DNA from: Scopulibacillus daqui
GTDB taxonomy: Bacteria; Bacillota; Bacilli; Bacillales; Sporolactobacillaceae
Assembly (NCBI RefSeq): GCF_016908855.1
Contig: NZ_JAFBER010000001.1
Span: forward strand, 186,001 to 250,000
Length of the DNA stretch: 64,000 nucleotides
Direction: 5' to 3'
Position 1 is the stretch's first letter; every line of letters starts with the position of its first letter. Below the pieces are notes generated by a model that saw only the letters and a program-made list of their open reading frames with translations, did not search any database and had not been told where the DNA came from. Below, piece after piece: positions 61,654-64,000 of the stretch. The position numbers and the translations under genes were made by a program.

Positions 61654-62336
61654 TCTTTGGCGCCGGTCTGAACAAATAGTCCGTCCTCTTCACACCATTC
61701 AGCAAGCAGCACATCTCTCATTTTATTAATATTTCTATTCTTTAGTTCTTTTCTTAACCATTCTTGTGTTCTTCCAATTTGCTCAAGATTTTTCTTAATG
61801 ACGACACCATCACTGATTACAACAGCAGGTAATGTTGAAGATTTAACCGGCATGTCAAGGTCTTTTCTTTTAACATTGTCATACATCGGCTTTCTAATAA
61901 CTGACACCTTGCCGTTGGGTTCAAGAATGGCATATTCGACTTCTCTGAATGAAAATACATCTTTTTCCCTTAACATCATTTGCAGGCGGTTAAAGTCCAA
62001 TTTATTTTTCTTCATTTCTCTCCGGTTGATGACGCCGTTGCCGATAATAAGCGCCGGTTTGCTTTCTATAATGCCGCGGCTGAAGTTAAATTTAAGCGTA
62101 ATAAATTCCACTATGAATATCAGGATGCCCCAAATAATAATGGCAAAAATAATAATTGGGAGCTTTGCTTTTGGGTCATAGATAGCAGCGCCGACAAAGT
62201 CCCCCAATACAACAACTGCAACAAAATCAAAAGGGGTTGCCTCTGCCATTGACGCTCTGCCCATCAGTCTTGTTAATATTAATAATCCAATAAAACCTAT
62301 CACAAGTTCAACTGTTACAGAAAAATAAATATTCAA
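61650..62336 (-). CDS. DUF421 membrane protein (YetF/YrbG-type)
   Basis: 228 aa. Three N-terminal membrane segments, with the family motif LTRLMGRASMAEATPFDFVAVVVLGDFVGAAIY, then a cytosolic domain (KPALIIGNGVINRREMKKNKLDFNRLQMMLREKDVFSFREVEYAILEPNGKVSV). TTG 62336 start after GAGGAGG. Bacillus members include YetF and YkjA. Physiological role unknown. Confidence 0.9.
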   Translation of the reverse strand: MNIYFSVTVELVIGFIGLLILTRLMGRASMAEATPFDFVAVVVLGDFVGAAIYDPKAKLPIIIFAIIIWGILIFIVEFITLKFNFSRGIIESKPALIIGNGVINRREMKKNKLDFNRLQMMLREKDVFSFREVEYAILEPNGKVSVIRKPMYDNVKRKDLDMPVKSSTLPAVVISDGVVIKKNLEQIGRTQEWLRKELKNRNINKMRDVLLAEWCEEDGLFVQTGAKD

Positions 62337-62441
62337 AGTCGCACCCTCCTCATTATCCTTTAATATGACATGACTAATCGTGTTTTATGCATGCAAAGGC
62401 TTTAGTAAGGGTTAAAGGAATAACAGAGGTTTTATGCAAAT

Positions 62442-62469
62442 AAAAAAAGCAAGCAGGCGCTTGCTTTTT
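62442..62469 (-). terminator. Terminator after yjcF
   Basis: AAAAAGCAAGC / GCTTGCTTTTT with loop aggc; T-rich on both sides. Confidence 0.77.
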
Positions 62470-62890
62470 AAAGACTTTTTCTCATTTGAACATGCGGTAT
62501 ACCCGCATCCATAAACTCGTCAGATGTCACCTTATAATGAAGCCGCTCATAAAATGGAACAGCATGAAGCTGTGCGTTGAGAAGAAGAGTGTTTAAGCCT
62601 TTTTCTTTGGCCGTTTCTTCAATTTTATTCATGATCGCTTGACCGACATGCTTGCCCCGATAGGCATCCAAGACACAAATTCTTTCAACTTTGGCGATGT
62701 CATCATGAATCCTCATCCGACCGGCTCCAATAGGGTTTTTCCCGTCATAAGCCACAAAATGTACCGCATCTTTTTCGTGCTGATCGATTTCTTCTTCTTC
62801 CGGAACCTTCTGCTCTTCTACAAAAACCTTATGGCGTACAGTCAAAGCATCGTTAAACCGGTCTTCTGTATCTGCAATCAATACGTTCAT
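62468..62890 (-). CDS. yjcF: GNAT-family protein YjcF
   Basis: 140 aa: NDALTVRHKVFVEEQKVPEEEEID, GAGRMRIHDDIAKVERICVLDAYRGKHVGQAIMNKIEE (motif A), and LNAQLHAVPFYERLHYKVTSDEFMDAGIPHVQMRK, as in YjcF/ElaA-like acetyltransferases. Start codon shares a nucleotide with the yjcG stop (TAATG). Last gene of yjcH-yjcG-yjcF. Confidence 0.92.
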   Translation of the reverse strand: MNVLIADTEDRFNDALTVRHKVFVEEQKVPEEEEIDQHEKDAVHFVAYDGKNPIGAGRMRIHDDIAKVERICVLDAYRGKHVGQAIMNKIEETAKEKGLNTLLLNAQLHAVPFYERLHYKVTSDEFMDAGIPHVQMRKSL

Positions 62891-63408
62891 TAGTTCTCCT
62901 TGCCCAAGTGGAAAGTTTCATAAACAGTCCAAGAGCCGTTGTCCAATTGATAAAGCAATTGGAAACGATCGACCAGCTCTTCGTGTTCAAAGTCTTGCAA
63001 TTTCAAGGAACCAAGGACATCATTATGCTCTTCATCAGACAGCTGCTGTCCAATTGTAATATGCGGAACAAAACTGTATTCTGCAGTATCTTCGACATCG
63101 CATTTTTCTTCTAAACGTTCATGAAGGGCTGTCAGAACGTCTTTTGGTTCGATTTTAAGATAGACAACGTTGTTTACAGGCTTAAAGGAGCTAACCTTGT
63201 CCACTTTAATATGAATAGGTTCTGTTTCTTTTGCGACAGCCTTAATTTGTTCAATAACGTCTGATATTTTTGAATCTTCTATCTCAAAAGGTGTTTTTAG
63301 TGTAATGTGCGGCGGAATCAAAGCATAATGCGGGTCATACCTTTTTCTAAGTGAATTTACTTTATCTTGAAGTTTCTTTGATGGAAATATTGCAATACCG
63401 TATTTCAT
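62890..63408 (-). CDS. yjcG: 2H-phosphoesterase / 2'-5' RNA ligase-like protein YjcG
   Basis: 172 aa with two histidine motifs, [12 protein letters not shown] and [10 protein letters not shown], of the 2H phosphoesterase superfamily. Starts [33 protein letters not shown]. Enzymes of this group act on 2'-5' or cyclic phosphodiester bonds; the substrate of YjcG is not known. Follows a GGAGGAATC-type site at about 63420. Confidence 0.93.
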   Translation of the reverse strand: MKYGIAIFPSKKLQDKVNSLRKRYDPHYALIPPHITLKTPFEIEDSKISDVIEQIKAVAKETEPIHIKVDKVSSFKPVNNVVYLKIEPKDVLTALHERLEEKCDVEDTAEYSFVPHITIGQQLSDEEHNDVLGSLKLQDFEHEELVDRFQLLYQLDNGSWTVYETFHLGKEN

Positions 63409-63496
63409 AGCGTAGTGATTCCTCCTTATTCAGACCATTTTGAATCTTGCATATGACTATTATAACAGTTTTTAATGGTTTTGTATAATATATACC

Positions 63497-64000
63497 CTAA
63501 TTGCCTGCTTTCTTAAACAGCTTTCTCACAGCTGTCACAACATCGGGCTGCCATGTCTTCCAAGTATGGTTTCCTTCCAATTCATGATAAGAGTAGTAAG
63601 CGAGCGGTTTTGTTTGCAAAACCTCATGAAGTTTGCGGTTAGGCTCCAGAAAGTCTCTGATCTCGCCTTTAGTCGTTTTGACAGCGGTTTCCTGCTTGCC
63701 GATGACGTGATAAATTGAAAAGCCCGCCATATTTGCCTCTTGAACATTTCGGATAATGCGATCATCGACATATGGCGATTGCATGATAACATTCGAAAAG
63801 GTATGCGGGTATTTTAAAGCGGTTAATAATGATATTGTTCCGCCAAGCGAATCGCCGATCAATGTCCGGCTGCCTGCCAAATCGTCGATAGCAAAATGTT
63901 TTTTCATATAGGGAAGAAACTCATAGACAAGAAAATGGATATAGGCGTTGTGCAGGCTGCCGTCGGGATGATACTTTCCCCAACGCACTTGAGGGTTTTC
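63497..64000 (-). CDS. yjcH: Esterase-family alpha/beta hydrolase YjcH (partial, N-terminus cut)
   Basis: 167 C-terminal residues; the frame is open to the right edge (..ENPQVRWGKYHPDG). The nucleophile elbow is GDSLGG and the catalytic His is in ELEGNHTWKTWQPD, as in the D-family/Fes esterase group. The start codon lies outside the window, so length cannot be judged. First gene of the yjcHGF unit. Confidence 0.9.
   Translation of the reverse strand, partial: ENPQVRWGKYHPDGSLHNAYIHFLVYEFLPYMKKHFAIDDLAGSRTLIGDSLGGTISLLTALKYPHTFSNVIMQSPYVDDRIIRNVQEANMAGFSIYHVIGKQETAVKTTKGEIRDFLEPNRKLHEVLQTKPLAYYSYHELEGNHTWKTWQPDVVTAVRKLFKKAGN

Overview
The window is chromosomal DNA of an endospore-forming, low-to-moderate GC Gram-positive bacterium of the order Bacillales. 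The evidence is a GerA-type germinant receptor operon, strong AGGAGG-type ribosome binding sites, compact rho-independent terminators, a trpS T-box, a FapR operator, and gene order that closely follows the Bacillus subtilis region fabHA-fabF-yjbA-trpS-opp-yjbC-spx-yjbE-mecA-coiA-pepF-yjbH-yjbI-yjbJ-yjbK-yjbM-nadK-yjbO-prpE-yjbQ-fabI-cotO-yjcFGH. Genus is uncertain; the sequence is clearly not B. subtilis. No tRNA, rRNA, CRISPR array, insertion sequence or prophage was seen.

Layout. 1-3591 (minus): germinant receptor operon gerAA-gerAB-gerC, with gerC cut by the left edge. 3808-9181: ferredoxin-NADP reductase, a lipoprotein, the NHEJ protein Ku, a soluble sporulation-type histidine kinase, a small sigma-70-like factor and a NifU-N-like protein. 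9269-11985: a GNAT protein, a short charged peptide gene, a HAD phosphatase, then a DUF1659/DUF2922/YvrJ cassette. 12085-14973: a DUF59 Fe-S assembly factor and the molybdenum cofactor operon moeA-mobB-moaE-moaD. 15092-16399: three poorly characterised genes. 16520-18989: FapR-controlled fabH-fabF with an unusually long structured leader. 19171-22157: a membrane peptide, yjbA, T-box-controlled trpS and a DUF3899 protein.

22324-36237 is the most distinctive block: five tandem oppA-type oligopeptide-binding lipoprotein genes, each separated by its own terminator, followed by one oppBCDF set. Four of the five carry a CodY-like box 40-60 nt before the start, so different peptide receptors probably share one permease under nutrient control. 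36287-51078 holds the protein quality-control and stress genes (yjbC, spx, mecA, spxH/yjbH), coiA, pepF, cls, a small alarmone synthetase and NAD kinase. 51175-57443: a pseudouridine synthase, prpE, a RodA/FtsW-type protein, a CPA2 antiporter, fabI and a small CxxC protein. 57535-61314 looks like a spore-surface cluster (CotO-like, a 25-cysteine protein, a coiled-coil protein, a Gln/Pro-rich protein). 61453-64000: a small protein, a DUF421 membrane protein and yjcF-yjcG-yjcH, the last cut by the right edge.

The best candidates for undescribed biology are the structured leaders of fabH and spx, both with mutually exclusive pairings and short upstream reading frames, the coordinately regulated oppA array, and the spore-surface cluster. 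Assignments rest on motif recognition and remembered homologues only; no searches or folding programs were run.
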